DNA of 64,000 nucleotides from Nymphalis io (Eukaryota; Arthropoda; Insecta; Lepidoptera; Nymphalidae), in NCBI RefSeq assembly GCF_905147045.1, contig NC_065913.1:6994001-7058000 (forward strand), in the 5' to 3' direction. Shown one piece after another: positions 11,453 through 22,279 of the stretch. The notes beneath the pieces were generated by a model. The model was not told the origin of the DNA. It did no database searches and saw only the letters and a list, made by a program, of their open reading frames with translations. A program made the translations under genes and the position numbers. Position 1 is the first letter of the stretch. Each line of letters opens with the position of its first letter.

Positions 11453-11722
11453 TATAGTATAGTACGTAAGTGTGTGTGCAAAAACAGGTGCACTCTCTTT
11501 TCCCTAACTCTCATAATACGATTGAACGGCAATCCGACACGACCGGAAAGAAATCAAGCGCAGGACCAACGGCTTTACGTGCTTTCCGAGGCACGGGAAT
11601 GTACACTTCCGACTTCCAGACTCCGGGCTGCTATTGAGAATTATCGACAGAAAAACCCAATAACTTTATATTGGCCCGACCTGGGATTTGAACTCAGGGC
11701 TTCGGGTTCTGCGGCCTTATAT
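11453..11722 (-). mobile_element. SINE-D, near full length
   Basis: In minus orientation the tRNA-like head lies at the right: 'cgacctgggatttgaactc' is the reverse of a B-box region. The body includes 'tcataatacgattgaacgg', 'ccgacacgaccggaaag', 'ctttacgtgctttccgagg' and 'cagaaaaacccaataac'. The A-box portion of the head is missing. Confidence 0.85.
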
Positions 11723-11868
11723 AATATATTAATTTATAAATGGTTAATAATTTGAATTTTTTTTAAAAGTCATAAGTTATTTGACAATCCTTTTCGCACG
11801 AACCCATATTTTGAAAAGATTGTTACTATTTACGATTCAAAAGTACTTTTAATTATATATTATAATTA

Positions 11869-11896
11869 TATACTTATAATAATATACTTATAATAA
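11869..11896. repeat. 14-bp tandem duplication
   Basis: The unit TATACTTATAATAA is present twice in perfect tandem, just before the Helitron-like element. Confidence 0.9.
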
Positions 11897-12020
11897 TACT
11901 AAAAGTGCGAAAGTAACTTTGTCTGTTATGCTTTTACGGCTAGAACACTGAACCGAATTTGATGAAATTTGGTATTAAGCAACATGAGCCGAGGAAGGAC
12001 ATAGGCTACTTTTTTATTTC

Positions 12021-12679
12021 AGCTACGCGGACGACATGGTTCTGCTGAGCCCTTCAGTCAGTGGTCTCAAAAAATTGCTAAAGATCTGTGAGGACTATGT
12101 CAGGGTGAATGGACTAATTACAATGTGAAGAAAAGTGAATTTATGCTTTTCAGGGGTAGGAACAAGCCGATAAATTGTAATCCTGACATAAGACTATATG
12201 GCACACCCCTGAAACAGGTAACTGATTTCAGATACCTTGGTCACATAGTTAATGAAAACCTCAGTGATAACAGTGACATTGAACGTGAGCGTAGGGCTCT
12301 GTCGGTCCGAGGTAATATGTTGGCTCGCAGATTTGCACGGTGTACGACACCTGTAAAGCTGGCCCTGTTTCGAGCATATTGCCAATCATTTTACACGTGC
12401 AGTCTGTGGACGAACTATACGCTGAGGGCCTACAGTGCCCTACGAGTCCAATACAACAATGTGTTGAGGGCGGTGTTGAGGAAACCTCGACACTGTAGTG
12501 CGTCGGCAATGTTCGCTGATGCTCGCGTGGACGATTTTTTCTCTATAATACGCAAGCGTGTCGCCTCCATTATGAGCAGAACTTCGAAAAGTACCAACAC
12601 CCTCCTCAGCACATTGGCTTGTAAATTGGACAGTCACTTCTGGGAACACTGGAATGGTGTACATGTGAAGCGGGTCTAA
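12021..12679 (+). pseudogene. Non-LTR reverse transcriptase, palm to C-terminus
   Basis: The frame at 12021-12128 gives SYADDMVLLSPSVSGLKKLL, which contains the catalytic YADD box of reverse transcriptases. A TGA follows at 12126. The protein continues one frame over from about 12116 (NVKKSEFMLF, then FRYLGHIV), consistent with loss of one base near 12116. From 12125 about 184 codons are open. They include YLGHIV-type thumb text, ARRFARC, LRVQYNNVLRAVLRKPRHCS and a final HFWEHWNGVHVKRV. No ATG start is relevant because the 5' end is truncated. The clade is probably in the CR1/Rex1-like group, from recognition only. The copy is dead. Confidence 0.88.
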
Positions 12680-12842
12680 TTCTAGGATTAAGTACTAACA
12701 TAGTTTAAGCATTCGTTACTAATCTATTTAATTTTAATTATTTATTTTAATTTATTTGTTATTATTTCTTAATTTTATTTGAATTTAATGTTAATTTTAA
12801 TTTAATATGGATTGTTTAATCTGAAATAAAGTATTATTATTA
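12022..12842 (+). mobile_element. 5'-truncated LINE inserted in HEL
   Basis: It begins within the reverse-transcriptase active-site motif, continues through the ORF end at 12679 and a roughly 150-bp A+T-rich 3' UTR, and ends with an AATAAA-like signal near 12822 and an ATT microsatellite. Direct copies of TTATTTCA occur at 12014-12021 and 12843-12850. The right copy partly merges with the ATT tail, so the duplication length is uncertain (6-8 bp). Confidence 0.85.
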
Positions 12843-12894
12843 TTATTTCAACACCTTACAACAACTTACGTAACATGCGGGCGAACACTAGGTA

Positions 12895-14045
12895 TGTATA
12901 TATTAACGAGATTTTGTGAATTATTTTATTTTTATTAAATTTGTTTAATTATATTTTTATAGAGATAAAAGAAAAAGAAATGAAAAAAAAAAATTTTGAA
13001 AATCGAATGATCGATAAGTTGGTAATTTTTAAAGATTTTTAACGCTCAATCGTAATTCAGTACCGTAAGTCGCGTAATTAGGTCGGCGTGCCACAAAGGT
13101 AATGTGTTCCGGTACTATCTGTGGTATAAGTTACTAAAACTTCGCGGGTACTTTGTACAATGTGAACAATACGTTTAGCTTTTAACCTTAATACTTCTAA
13201 GAAGAGAATTTAGACTCACGAAGATATGCTTAAGAAAAAACTTGTCGAATTTGTTCAGTAGTTCTGTAGATGAGCACAAACAAGAGAGTAATCAAACTGA
13301 AAAAAAATGTATTGTTTTTTATATCATTAAAATAAGTACATGAGCTTAGAGGCCTAGAAAAGACCGCTTTTCTGTAATCACAGACATGACATTAATGATG
13401 TTTTTTTTGTATGGAATAAACACCCCTTTTTATTGCTTCCTCTGATAAGGTCATGGAAGGTTGGTTTATTTTTCATACAAAGTAATTATTCATTTCGATT
13501 ATTATATTTAATCCAAAAAAATAATAATTAAAGTGTGGTCCTTTTTTGGCCTATAGAAATTGTTACCTTAGTGTTTTTAAGTATAGTTGTCTTATAAAAA
13601 AAAACTTTCTCATAGACCACGCAAGAGAGAGTCATTCAATGAAAAACAACCCGTTACATCATACAAGCGATATGGGTTAAGCAATAAATAATGAAACCGA
13701 TAAAAGAGCTAAGGTTATCAGCTACCTCGTAAATTTATTACGAACTGTATGTTTAAATGTGTTCCATTGGATCGGAAACTTAGACATAAAGGGATTCTAT
13801 TATTATAAATAGGTTGTATATAATTTTTTTAAGAACATATTTTCAAATAGCCTTAGTGTTGTTCGCGTGGTGTGTATCTTTCTACATTTTTGGGTTTAGT
13901 AGTTTGATGCATGTCATAATTTCCAACATCTTCATCGAAATCTTAGCATTACAATTTTAATTGCTTTTTTATATATATATACGAGTAATTTATAATGTAT
14001 AACGCTTTCACAAAGTTCGACTGGATAAAGATTAAGAGAATAACA
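12895..14045. other. No gene recognised
   Basis: A+T-rich sequence without supported coding, RNA or repeat features. Confidence 0.45.
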
Positions 14046-14048
14046 ATA

Positions 14049-14090
14049 TGTAAATGCCCCATAGCTGCGCTAAAGCCTCCTTTTTATAAG
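14049..14090 (-). mobile_element. SINE-A 3' fragment
   Basis: 'tgtaaatgccccatagctgc' followed by 'gctaaagcctcctttt' matches the reverse of the SINE-A 3' block (AAAGG..GGAGGC..TTTAGCCCAGCAGTGGGACATT). Only about 40 bp remain. Confidence 0.5.
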
Positions 14091-14226
14091 ATTAACGTGA
14101 AAAAAGCTTTTTGTTTATTATATTCGTTATCACCGCGTCGAAATATTTGTATACAAAAATATAGATTATAAGACGTAATGAAACATAACTTTTTGCTTAA
14201 TAAAATTAAATATATATATACAGAAT

Positions 14227-14539
14227 GAAATGAAGAAGCCGAGATGGCCCAGTGGTAAGAACGCGTGGATCTTAACCGATGATCGTGGGTTCAAACCCGG
14301 GCAAGCACCACAAAATTTTCATGTGCTTAATTTGTGATTATAATTCATCTCGTGCTTTACGGTGCAGGAAAACATCGTGAGGAAACCTGCATGTGTCTAA
14401 TTTTCACTGAAATTCTGCCACATGTGTATTCCACCAACCCGCACTGGAGCAGCGTGGTGGAATAAGCTCCAAACCGTTTCTTTAAAAAAGGGAGAGGAGG
14501 CCTTTAGCCCAGCAGTGGGACATTCACAGGCTGTTACGG
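14227..14539 (+). mobile_element. SINE-A, full length, with target duplication
   Basis: Complete copy with an intact A-box-like region ('gccgagatggcccagtgg') and B box ('gggttcaaaccc'). It is flanked by 8-bp TACAGAAT at 14219-14226 and 14540-14547. Its 3' end contributes part of TAC, so the true duplication may be 6-8 bp. It appears young. Confidence 0.92.
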
Positions 14540-14824
14540 TACAGAATTAGTGCAGCGCAATGCGATATTGCACAAGGTTTCTCCCAATCCAATTAAATCT
14601 AATACATATTATTTAAACAAAATACGTAAAGCGGAAGTTCATTTAGTAAACGTATGTGTGCTCATATCACCTAAACAATTGTTGGGACTTTCTGTAAGCG
14701 TAAATGTAGTAAGCTTAGGGTATCCATTATTTGTGTTAGTTTTGGGCATGAAAAATAATGTGAAAAATGTTATAATTAATTTTTAAATTAATAACTAGAG
14801 TCTAGTGGCTAGAAGACGAGTGTT

Positions 14825-14956
14825 CAGTACTTGGTATTGTTGTGTTCCGGTTTGAAGTGTGAGTGAGCCAGTGTAATTACAGGCACAAGGAATGTAACAT
14901 CTTAGTTCCCAAGGTTGGTAGCGCATTGGCGATTTAAGCAATGCTTAACATATCTT
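14825..14956 (+). mobile_element. SINE-B internal fragment
   Basis: Runs from 'cagtacttggtattgttgtg' to 'atgcttaacatatcttac', matching the middle of SINE-B with few changes. Both ends are missing. Confidence 0.88.
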
Positions 14957-15329
14957 ACTATTATATAATAATAATAATAAACTACGCTATTAAAAATTGT
15001 GAATGAAAATGCAGACATTAGTGCCTGAGAATAGCACGAATATAATATATTTAGTATACAGAAGTAAAACTGATTTCTATAAAAACCTCGAATTGCTCTT
15101 TTTAAAAATAGAACACCAAATCATACAAATTGATGTAAATATCTCACTCAATTACCATAAAAAATCCAAATAACACATTTGTCAAATTCAACAAATCACA
15201 ATTCGCGTCAATAATTAAATAATTACTTTACCTTTGACAGAATGTCCAATAACAAAATGGCGGATTTGAATTAGCGCGCTTTTTTTTTTAACAACGCTGT
15301 TGTATGGATTAAGGAATCTCCTAACTTTA

Positions 15330-15366
15330 TACATATATATATACTTTATATATATATATATATATA
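15330..15366. repeat. (TA)n microsatellite
   Basis: Alternating TA run interrupted once by 'ctt'. Confidence 0.9.
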
Positions 15367-15699
15367 GTCTCGTTCTGTATACCAAAAATCATTGTGTTAT
15401 TAAGTCTAAATGGTACTCAGTAATGTGTCAACATTTACTGGGCTATTAAATTCCCACAATAGTTGTTCAATAGAGCGAAAATATTTAAATTATTTATCTT
15501 TCGTTTGTCTATTCAATTTGTGAACCCTATTTGTTTTAGTTCAGTAATTCATTGTATGCTATTCAAATTATCTATTATACGTAAAAGGGTTGTAACGAGT
15601 TATATTTATTATTATTTACAGTAGATAGAAGAACACAAGATTTGACTATTTTTGTGGCAACGGACATAGCTCAAAAAACAATTCGATTTTAGAAAAAAA

Positions 15700-15820
15700 G
15701 CCGAGATGGCCCAGTGGTAAGAACGCGTGAATCTTACCCGATGATCGTGGGTTCAGACCTGGGCAAGCACCACTGAATTTTCATGTGCTTAACGGTGAAA
15801 GAAAACATTTTGAGGCAACA
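15700..15820 (+). mobile_element. SINE-A head, 3'-truncated
   Basis: The head is almost identical to the 14227 copy ('gccgagatggcccagtgg', 'cgatgatcgtgggttcag'). The text then skips from 'tcatgtgctta' directly to 'acggtgaaagaaaacat' and stops after 'ttgaggcaac'. It therefore has an internal deletion and has lost its 3' end. Confidence 0.85.
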
Positions 15821-16417
15821 AACAACAGCTGATTTATTTATATGTGATTTCTATGTAATTTAACTTACGGAGAAGGGTACCTAGTGTTTTTTTTTACCTA
15901 AACTATTCCTGAAATTCACGCAAACGAGAGCAACAAAGTTTTAAAAGTATATAATCTATTAAATAAACCAGGTCGATGTACAAACGAACGCTCTGATGAA
16001 ACCAATATTAGATGGTACGTCTAAATATTTAGTTTTAGCTGGAATTAGGTCTAGGTGATTTATCTAAATGGGGATTTATTAGATATAAAGTTTTAGTAGT
16101 AGTTTTAATGCAGTGAATGTACTATTTTTAAAATTAGGAATTTGGATTTAAATTTTACAGATATGTAATAAAACGGTTATAGCTATGTATCATATTTGAA
16201 AAAGATATTTTTACATGTTTTGATTATACGTAAGCGGAATTATTTGTCTGTCATTATGATTTTACTTATTTATTTGTATTATGAAATAAATATGTACATA
16301 TTAATAATTTTTCATATAAATATAAGTTACAATGCGGTAATTAAACAAAAACAGGCTCTTAAAAATTTACTTTGTTCTACATACAGGCTGTATCAATCTA
16401 TTATTGTTACTCGTAAC
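15821..16417. other. No gene recognised
   Basis: Contains an open stretch at 16196-16417 of low-complexity Ile/Tyr/Leu-rich translation with no family resemblance. It runs into a SINE-B fragment and is considered chance. Confidence 0.4.
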
Positions 16418-16564
16418 ATCTACCGCAAAATATGTTTAGTATTATTATGTTACGGTTTGAAGGGTGAGTGAGCCAGTGTAACAACACAAGGGACATAACA
16501 TTTTAATACCCAATGCTGGTGACGCATTGTCGATGTAAGGTATAATTAATATTTGTAAGTGCCA
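16418..16564 (+). mobile_element. SINE-B fragment, moderately old
   Basis: Contains 'catctaccgcaaaatatg', 'ggtttgaagggtgagtgag', 'acaagggacataacatttta' and 'ggtgacgcattgtcgatgta'. Several small deletions relative to the 9903 copy. Confidence 0.8.
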
Positions 16565-16941
16565 AAATTACCTACCTATTAAAAAAATATTCCGTAAACA
16601 GACAAAATAACTTCTGACTATTATATATATAAATATAAGTCAATAACCTACATAGATCTACTCAGGCAAAAAATACAAATTACCTAGCGTAAATATTTGT
16701 ATAGTCAGTTTCGCAATTGGCGATTGGTTTCACTGAAAGATGGATAGCACTTCATTTCGGCTTTTGCGTAATTTGTGTGAATAAATAATTCCATTTAGTA
16801 AAAGGTTTAGTTTGTTTCTTAATAACTAACCTGTCTATGGATTACGTCTAAATATTTATATTGAAGAACTAACTTACAATTAATAAATAAATCATATTAC
16901 TCAATATAAGAATATGGATGAAGAGTTTTCACGATTTATAT

Positions 16942-17085
16942 CAGGAATAAAAATGGCCTATATCCCTGCTTGGGTTTCAAGCTTGCTCCATACCAAATTA
17001 CATCAAAATCGATTCAGTGTTTTAGTCGTGAAAGGATAACATACAGACAAAGCTACTGTCGCATTTATAATATTAGTATACATTA
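16942..17085 (-). mobile_element. HEL element, 5' part
   Basis: Read on the minus strand: 'actaatattataaatgcg', a 'ctgaatcgattttgatg' core, 'ggtatggagcaagcttgaaa' and 'atataggccattttta'. This is the opening portion of lepidopteran Helitron-like elements. No CTAG 3' end could be placed. Confidence 0.65.
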
Positions 17086-17719
17086 GCGTAGCATTGTAAA
17101 TCGATTCGCGTGCGTCCACTATTAGACTCGGAGTGCGTAAATAAATGTATGAGGTGTTTTTTTAGAATATATTCAGTTTTAAATCTTAATTTATACTGTA
17201 TGTTAGACAAATAAGAGGAATTTGTAATATAGCTTAAGTGTATACTTAATTAAGATTTAGAATATCGAAATGTATATTTTTAATACGTTAAGGATTTTTG
17301 ATATATAATCAAGGTAAATAAAGGACTTTCACAATTTACTTTGCTATAGATAAAAGGCAGATAAAATATTCGTATTTAAAGCCCCTTAATTTAAACCTTA
17401 GTATTTTTAAAGAGGCCAAAATTAAAAACAATTTAACCATAAACAGTCAGTCATTAAGTCAACGTTTCTGTGACGGACCAAATTTGGCGATTAAACTTGA
17501 CCATAAAGAGGTCAGAGACCGCTCGGCGACGCGGAACGCCATATGGACGAAATGTGACCATAGACACTACTAAAATGTGGAAGAATATTTTCGTTTTGTT
17601 TTTAATTACTAAATACGCTGCATAATCTACAACTGCATTCTTTATTGCTTAGATAATTTAAAAAAAAAACACTGGTTTTGAAAAGCAAGTAAAACTGTTA
17701 GTCTCGCAACTGAATTTTT

Positions 17720-17882
17720 TGTTTCGGTCATGTCAGATTTCAGATCCATCAGATCATGAGTGATTGAATAGTTCACTTGTAAACACAAGTGAACTAGTAC
17801 ACACACTTGTGAATATATATCCTGTGTTATAGACTACCCTCTCTTGACTATCTCTGCCATGACCGAAATTAGTCAGAACAAC
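17720..17882 (+). mobile_element. SINE-D 3' part
   Basis: Contains 'tttcggtcatgtcagattt', 'ccatcagatcatgagtga', 'acacacacttgtgaatat' and ends with 'tgccatgaccgaaat', matching the SINE-D 3' half. It includes a 10-bp-arm hairpin (17771-17794) created where other copies have a run of similar text. Confidence 0.6.
17771..17794. repeat. Perfect hairpin, 10-bp arms
   Basis: GTTCACTTGT and ACAAGTGAAC are exact reverse complements around an AAAC loop. Lies inside the SINE-D fragment. Confidence 0.85.
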
Positions 17883-17889
17883 TCATTGG

Positions 17890-18717
17890 CTAAAGTGAAG
17901 AAGAAATATATGAATTTTACGCAAACCGTTTCAAATATTATTCTATCAACTTCTTGTCCAACTAATGGTTCTTTACGAAAAAGGCTTAAAACCGATATTG
18001 ATAAAAAAGAAAAAAAAAACTTTAAATAAATATACTCCTAAATAAATCATCGAATCAATTAATGACTTCTACACTTGAAATTATTTAAACTTATAAATCT
18101 TAAGTGTCTATGAATCATTCATCGAGATAGCTAATTATTTTTAACTTACTAAGTACTTACAATGAAAACGAGTAATATAAGTGCTGTTTATGAAAGAATG
18201 CGTTTGATTATTAAAAATACATTCAAAATTAAAATTCCTTTTCCATGTGCTTAAAGATACGTTTAAAATTAGAATGATATTTTTTGATGTTTTGAAATGA
18301 AGTCGTTTTTATTTATATAGGTATGTGTTGCAAATGTTAAAAAAACTAAATATGTTTTTTTAAATTACAGGTACGCATTCGCTTAACATGAATAAGGCAG
18401 AGTAAGTATGTATGTAAGTACAAGTACTACAAATGAAATGAAAAATATTGTTTTTTTGTGTGACAATTTAATATGTTACAATATATAAATGTATTTTCAA
18501 ATTTTATCCAAGATTTTTAAAGTATGAAATAGTAGGAAATTAACGTGGAACACTCAAGATTCTGGTCATGAAAATGAAATTAGCAAAATTAGGTCTTTTG
18601 GCGGTTTTGTACCGTATCTTTCTCCGTTTGTAAACTTTTAGAATATTTCATAATTATAATTCTGATTATACTACTTTTATATAATTGATTATGATACTTT
18701 GTGTTATCTTTACCAGG
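17890..18717. other. No gene recognised
   Basis: Nothing beyond A+T-rich unique-looking sequence. One Lys/Asn-rich open stretch ends at 18029 and has no family resemblance. Confidence 0.4.
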
Positions 18718-18850
18718 AATAACAGCCTGTAAATATGCCACTGCCGGAGTAAAGCCTCTCCTTTTGAAAAGCCTAGCGTAATATAGGTGGATATGGATGT
18801 GGCAGGTTTCCTCACGATGTTTTCCTTCACCAACAAGCGAGAGATGAATA
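18718..18850 (-). mobile_element. SINE-A-related fragment
   Basis: Minus-strand blocks 'ataacagcctgtaaatatgc', 'ggagtaaagcctctcc' and 'caggtttcctcacgatgttt' followed by 'tccttcacc' match SINE-A, but the middle is rearranged and shortened. An AAT microsatellite follows at 18847-18865. Confidence 0.65.
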
Positions 18851-18899
18851 ATAATAATAATAAAATATCCTCCAGATTGATTTTGGCAACGGAGGCTAA

Positions 18900-18965
18900 T
18901 CTTAAGAGAGACCTCCGGGTCAGCGGCCTTATATCTAGCCTTTAGACCAACGAGGCAGTCAATTA
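18900..18965 (-). mobile_element. SINE-D tRNA-like head fragment
   Basis: The reverse complement gives 'gcctcgttggtctaaaggct' and a following anticodon-arm-like region, resembling the SINE-D head at 21616. The rest of the element is absent. Confidence 0.6.
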
Positions 18966-19336
18966 TAAACAAAAATTAAACACATGAAAATTTAGTGCTT
19001 AAACCACAATCTCTATTTAAGATTCAGGTTTTTTTCACTACGCCATACTTCAACTTTATTTGCCAATACTTATTTGTATTGTTTCCTACATTAAATACAC
19101 AAAACATAGACACCCTATTACATCTTCATTTGACACTAAACGTCACGGGCGGCTGCTTTAGGTGTGGTTTGTTCAATTATCGGTGATCGTAGCTTATTGT
19201 TTCCAGTTATTTGCTAATTATATAACTCTCTGATGAGTCTGAGAAAAGAAAGACTGAAAGTTCTGTTCAAAACCATATTAATGAGTGGAGGTTATATCAA
19301 TATAAAGATAGTATATTTGATATAGAGAAAAAATAC

Positions 19337-19620
19337 TGGTAATAGGACTTTGTGCAAGCTCGGCTGGATAGGTACCACCCACTCATCAGATATTCTACCG
19401 CAAAACAGCAGTACTTGGTATTGTTGTGTTCCGGTTTGAAGGATGAGTGCCAGTGTAATTACAGCCACAAGGGACATAACATCTTAGTTCCCAAGGTTGG
19501 TGGCGCATTTGTGATGTAAGCGATGGTTAACATTTCTTACAATGCCAATGTCTATGGGAATTAGTGACCACTTACCATCAGGTGGCCCATATGCTCGTCC
19601 GCCTTCCTATTCTATAAAAA
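19337..19620 (+). mobile_element. SINE-B, near full length
   Basis: From 'actggtaataggactttgtg' to 'cttcctattctataaaaa'. It matches the 9903 copy closely, with a 2-bp loss in 'gatgagtgccagtg' and scattered substitutions. Its reverse complement gives a short open frame without meaning. Confidence 0.9.
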
Positions 19621-19682
19621 TAATAATGAATAAACGGATATGTCCAAAACCATTAATATTTATTATATTAAATATGGTTGGT

Positions 19683-19709
19683 ATATATTGATTGCCAATT
19701 ATCAATATA
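19683..19709. repeat. Short inverted repeat
   Basis: TATATTGAT and ATCAATATA are exact reverse complements around an 8-9-nt spacer. Confidence 0.6.
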
Positions 19710-19907
19710 TTGATAAAAAATTTGCAACACACGGACATCCTTATATGTTTGCTTGTCCATATGCGCCAAATCGGCAATTTATCTTTTTTTGTAAATTCAA
19801 TACTTAATTAAAAATTAAATGGGTCTCAATTAAGAAAATATTTGTAATAATATGTAGTATAGGGCAGTTTTTTTTTAAAATACATATATAGAATGAAATA
19901 ATAATAA

Positions 19908-20060
19908 TATCTGTTTGTCCTGAGTCTGGGTGTATCTATATAAGTATTTATTTCCAAAAAAGTAGTATATGTAGTATATCAGTTGTCTGGTTTCCATAGC
20001 ACAAGCTTTGTACAAGCTTAATTTGGGATCAGATGGCCGTGTGTGAAAAATGTCCCACAA
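19908..20060 (+). mobile_element. SINE-C, 5'-truncated
   Basis: Begins in the body at 'ctgtttgtcctgagtctggg', continues through 'gtagtatatcagttgtctgg' and 'ttaatttgggatcagatgg', and ends 'gaaaaatgtcccac' before A-rich and ATT-rich sequence. The tRNA-like head is missing. Confidence 0.85.
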
Positions 20061-20390
20061 AAAAACATTATTATGATTAATAATAATATAATCAATTATA
20101 AATATTATATAATGTCCTGTATACAAAAAGTTTGTAAAAGCTGTCATCAGGAAGGTTGTATGTAATGATTATTTATATATGTACATAGATGATGTTATTA
20201 AACGTATCTGCTGTATTATTATATTAATTGTTAATATTTTAGATAATTAAATTATAAGTTGAAACGACGCTATGAGATTCTTAATTTTAAAAAGAAATTA
20301 TTGTCTAATGTTATATAAACGGAGATAGATGCCAAAATATTATAATATGATAATGACTTTGTTTCGTAGTCAATACCGATCTTTAAGAAT

Positions 20391-20516
20391 ATAATAAATG
20401 AGAAAGTGAGTTTGTTTGTTACGAATAACGTCTTAACTCAATCGATCATAGTAAAATTAAGCATATACGTTATCTGTGGTAAGCACACGGACAGGCGAAG
20501 CAATGGCGGAAACTAA
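20391..20516 (+). mobile_element. HEL element remnant
   Basis: 'gagaaagtgagtttgtttgt' at the left and 'caggcgaagcaatggcgg' followed by 'aaacta' at the right match the ends of Helitron-like elements. The core is degraded and the terminal CTAG reads CTAA. Confidence 0.45.
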
Positions 20517-20837
20517 TTTTGCCTAAATAAGAACTCCAGCTTTAAGTTTATGCCTTCCTTTTAAATTAGGTTTATTATATACATATATAGAAGTATTTCT
20601 TGTCTGTCTGAACACTATGTGAAATACATCGTATCATAGTAGTTAAAAATGTAACAAATGCGCGCAGAAAGCGGGTATGTGACCTATTTACAGCGAGCTA
20701 TCACTAATAGAGCGTTTCCGTTGACGACTCGCTCGCCTGTCAATTGAAAATCGCACTAAAGTGACGTGATCACAAAAAAAGTAACGTAACGGCTTATCTC
20801 TACATTTTTATAAGGCACTCTATTGTGGGGCAGATTG

Positions 20838-20955
20838 TCCCTATTGTAAGTGTTCATTACCGCCCGTGGATCAATTTACCAATCCTTACATCACCAATGC
20901 ATCACCAAAGTTGGGCACGAAGATGTTTGTCCCTTGTGGCTGTACTTACCCTGCT
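20838..20955 (-). mobile_element. Old SINE-B fragment
   Basis: 'ttgtaagtgttcattaccgc', 'ttacatcaccaatgcatcac' and 'gtttgtcccttgtggctgta' follow the minus-strand order of SINE-B with many substitutions. Confidence 0.6.
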
Positions 20956-21539
20956 TCACGGTATACGGTCGTTTCATACGGTAACAGCTAGATATATAAT
21001 GATGAAACTTATCATGGTGATAGTTTAAATAGCTGCTCCGCGTGAAACGTTAAACATAACTACCTCTAAAGGTATTAATGTGATGTTAAATACGCAAAAA
21101 AACCAGCTATTTGAATTTTTTTTTCAAATTTCACTAGTAGATCCAAAGATTAGCTCGTACAGATAAATAAACTAAACGAAGTAAACGAAAGCTTTATATA
21201 TTATTTAAAGATCACAATAAAGAATACAAATATATTCAATCCAAAAATTTAAATCAAATATAGAAATGACTATTTATATTACATTATTTACCAACTGATA
21301 CATGCGATCGTCAGACAAAACGCACGAGCAATGGGAACGCTCTGCGCTTGCGCAACCGGTATAGAGTTTCTCACATGTGTGGATGAGTGTATAATATAAA
21401 TTATTTCAGGATATAAGCTTGATGCCGTTACAAAAGCGATACTGAGCGGCGAACTTTGTGAAGCTCATGTTGTATGAACCCTTATATTTATTCAAACCCG
21501 AAATTATTGAGTGTGTAATTAAAAAAGCTGGTCTCAATG

Positions 21540-21600
21540 TTCACCCTTAGGCACCACCCACAGTTCAGATATTCTAATAATATTGCAATGTACGTATTAT
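21540..21600 (+). mobile_element. SINE-B 5' fragment
   Basis: 'taggcaccacccacagttca' and 'gatattcta' correspond to the 5' third of SINE-B. Only about 50 bp remain. Confidence 0.5.
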
Positions 21601-21615
21601 TGGCAAAAATTGTCA

Positions 21616-21860
21616 GCCTCGTTGGTCTAGTGGCTAGTGATATGCCCGCATACCCCGAGGTCATGGGTTCAATTCCCAGGTCTGGCCAAAAAATTCAGTT
21701 TTTCCGTCGGAATATAGTCCCATCGCGTTATGAGAATGAGAGAATAGAGAGTGTATGCTTGCGTACATACTAGTGCACTATATATAATATATCCTGCGCA
21801 TTTGGGTAGTCTCCCTTGAGATTGGCTGCCGTAATCAGTCTCTCACAGGCACTTTAGAAT
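21616..21860 (+). mobile_element. SINE-D with intact tRNA-Glu-like head
   Basis: The head reads 'gcctcgttggtctagtggct', close to the D-arm region of tRNA-Glu, and ends with a clean B box ('gggttcaattccc'). The body joins 'agtttttccgtcgg' directly to 'gtcccatcgcgttatgagaa', so roughly 130 bp present in the 31523 copy are deleted. The 3' end contains 'gagattggctgccgtaatc'. A transcribable tRNA is unlikely because the acceptor ends do not pair. Confidence 0.88.
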
Positions 21861-21986
21861 CTTCATTTTACAAGATAACTATATAAATATATGTGTTCGA
21901 ATAATAGCTGATAAATTATTATTGTGTACCCACCGAGTTTCATCAGAATTGCTTAAAACTAAGTTTTTGGATTTTATCTTTTACTT

Positions 21987-22278
21987 CTTCTTACTGGTGG
22001 TAGGCTTTGTGCAAACTCGTCTTGGTAGGTACCACCCACTCATCAGATATTCTACTGCAAAACAGCAGTACTTGGTTTTGTTGTGTTCCGGTTTGAAGAA
22101 TGAGTAAACCAGTGTAATTACAGGCACAAGGGACTTAACATCTTAGTTCCCAAGGTTGGTGGCACATTGGCGATGTTAGCGATGGTTTAAATTTCTTACA
22201 ATGCCAATGTCTATGGGCGTTGGTGATCACTTACCATCAGGTGGCCCATATGCTCGTCCGCCCACCTAAAATATAAAA
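21987..22278 (+). mobile_element. SINE-B, near full length
   Basis: Runs from 'actggtggtaggctttgtgc' to 'cgtccgcccacctaaaatat'. One G is lost in the opening 'tagggctttg' and the end differs from the usual 'ccttcctattctat'. Confidence 0.9.
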
Positions 22279-22279
22279 A

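Larger units (their letters stand above)
11893..12891 (+). mobile_element. HEL element interrupted by a LINE
   Basis: The 5' part (11893-12021) has the text typical of small lepidopteran Helitron-like elements: 'aatactaaaagtgcgaaag', 'ctgaaccgaatttgatgaa', 'atttggtattaagcaa', 'ggacataggctactttt'. The 3' part (12851-12891) ends 'catgcgggcgaacactag', with the CTAG end expected of Helitrons. Between them sits an 820-bp LINE. Removing the LINE and one duplicate restores a contiguous element of about 170 bp. Confidence 0.75.

Noticed and set aside
12125..12679. Host gene of 184 codons
   Set aside because: Translation is reverse transcriptase thumb and C-terminus; the apparent start is a GTG downstream of a frameshift.
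18589..18972. 127-codon minus-strand open frame
   Set aside because: It spans the SINE-A-related and SINE-D head fragments, with no domain text.
21616..21690. Possible functional tRNA gene
   Set aside because: A- and B-box-like text is present, but the acceptor ends do not pair and the text continues into the SINE-D body seen elsewhere.
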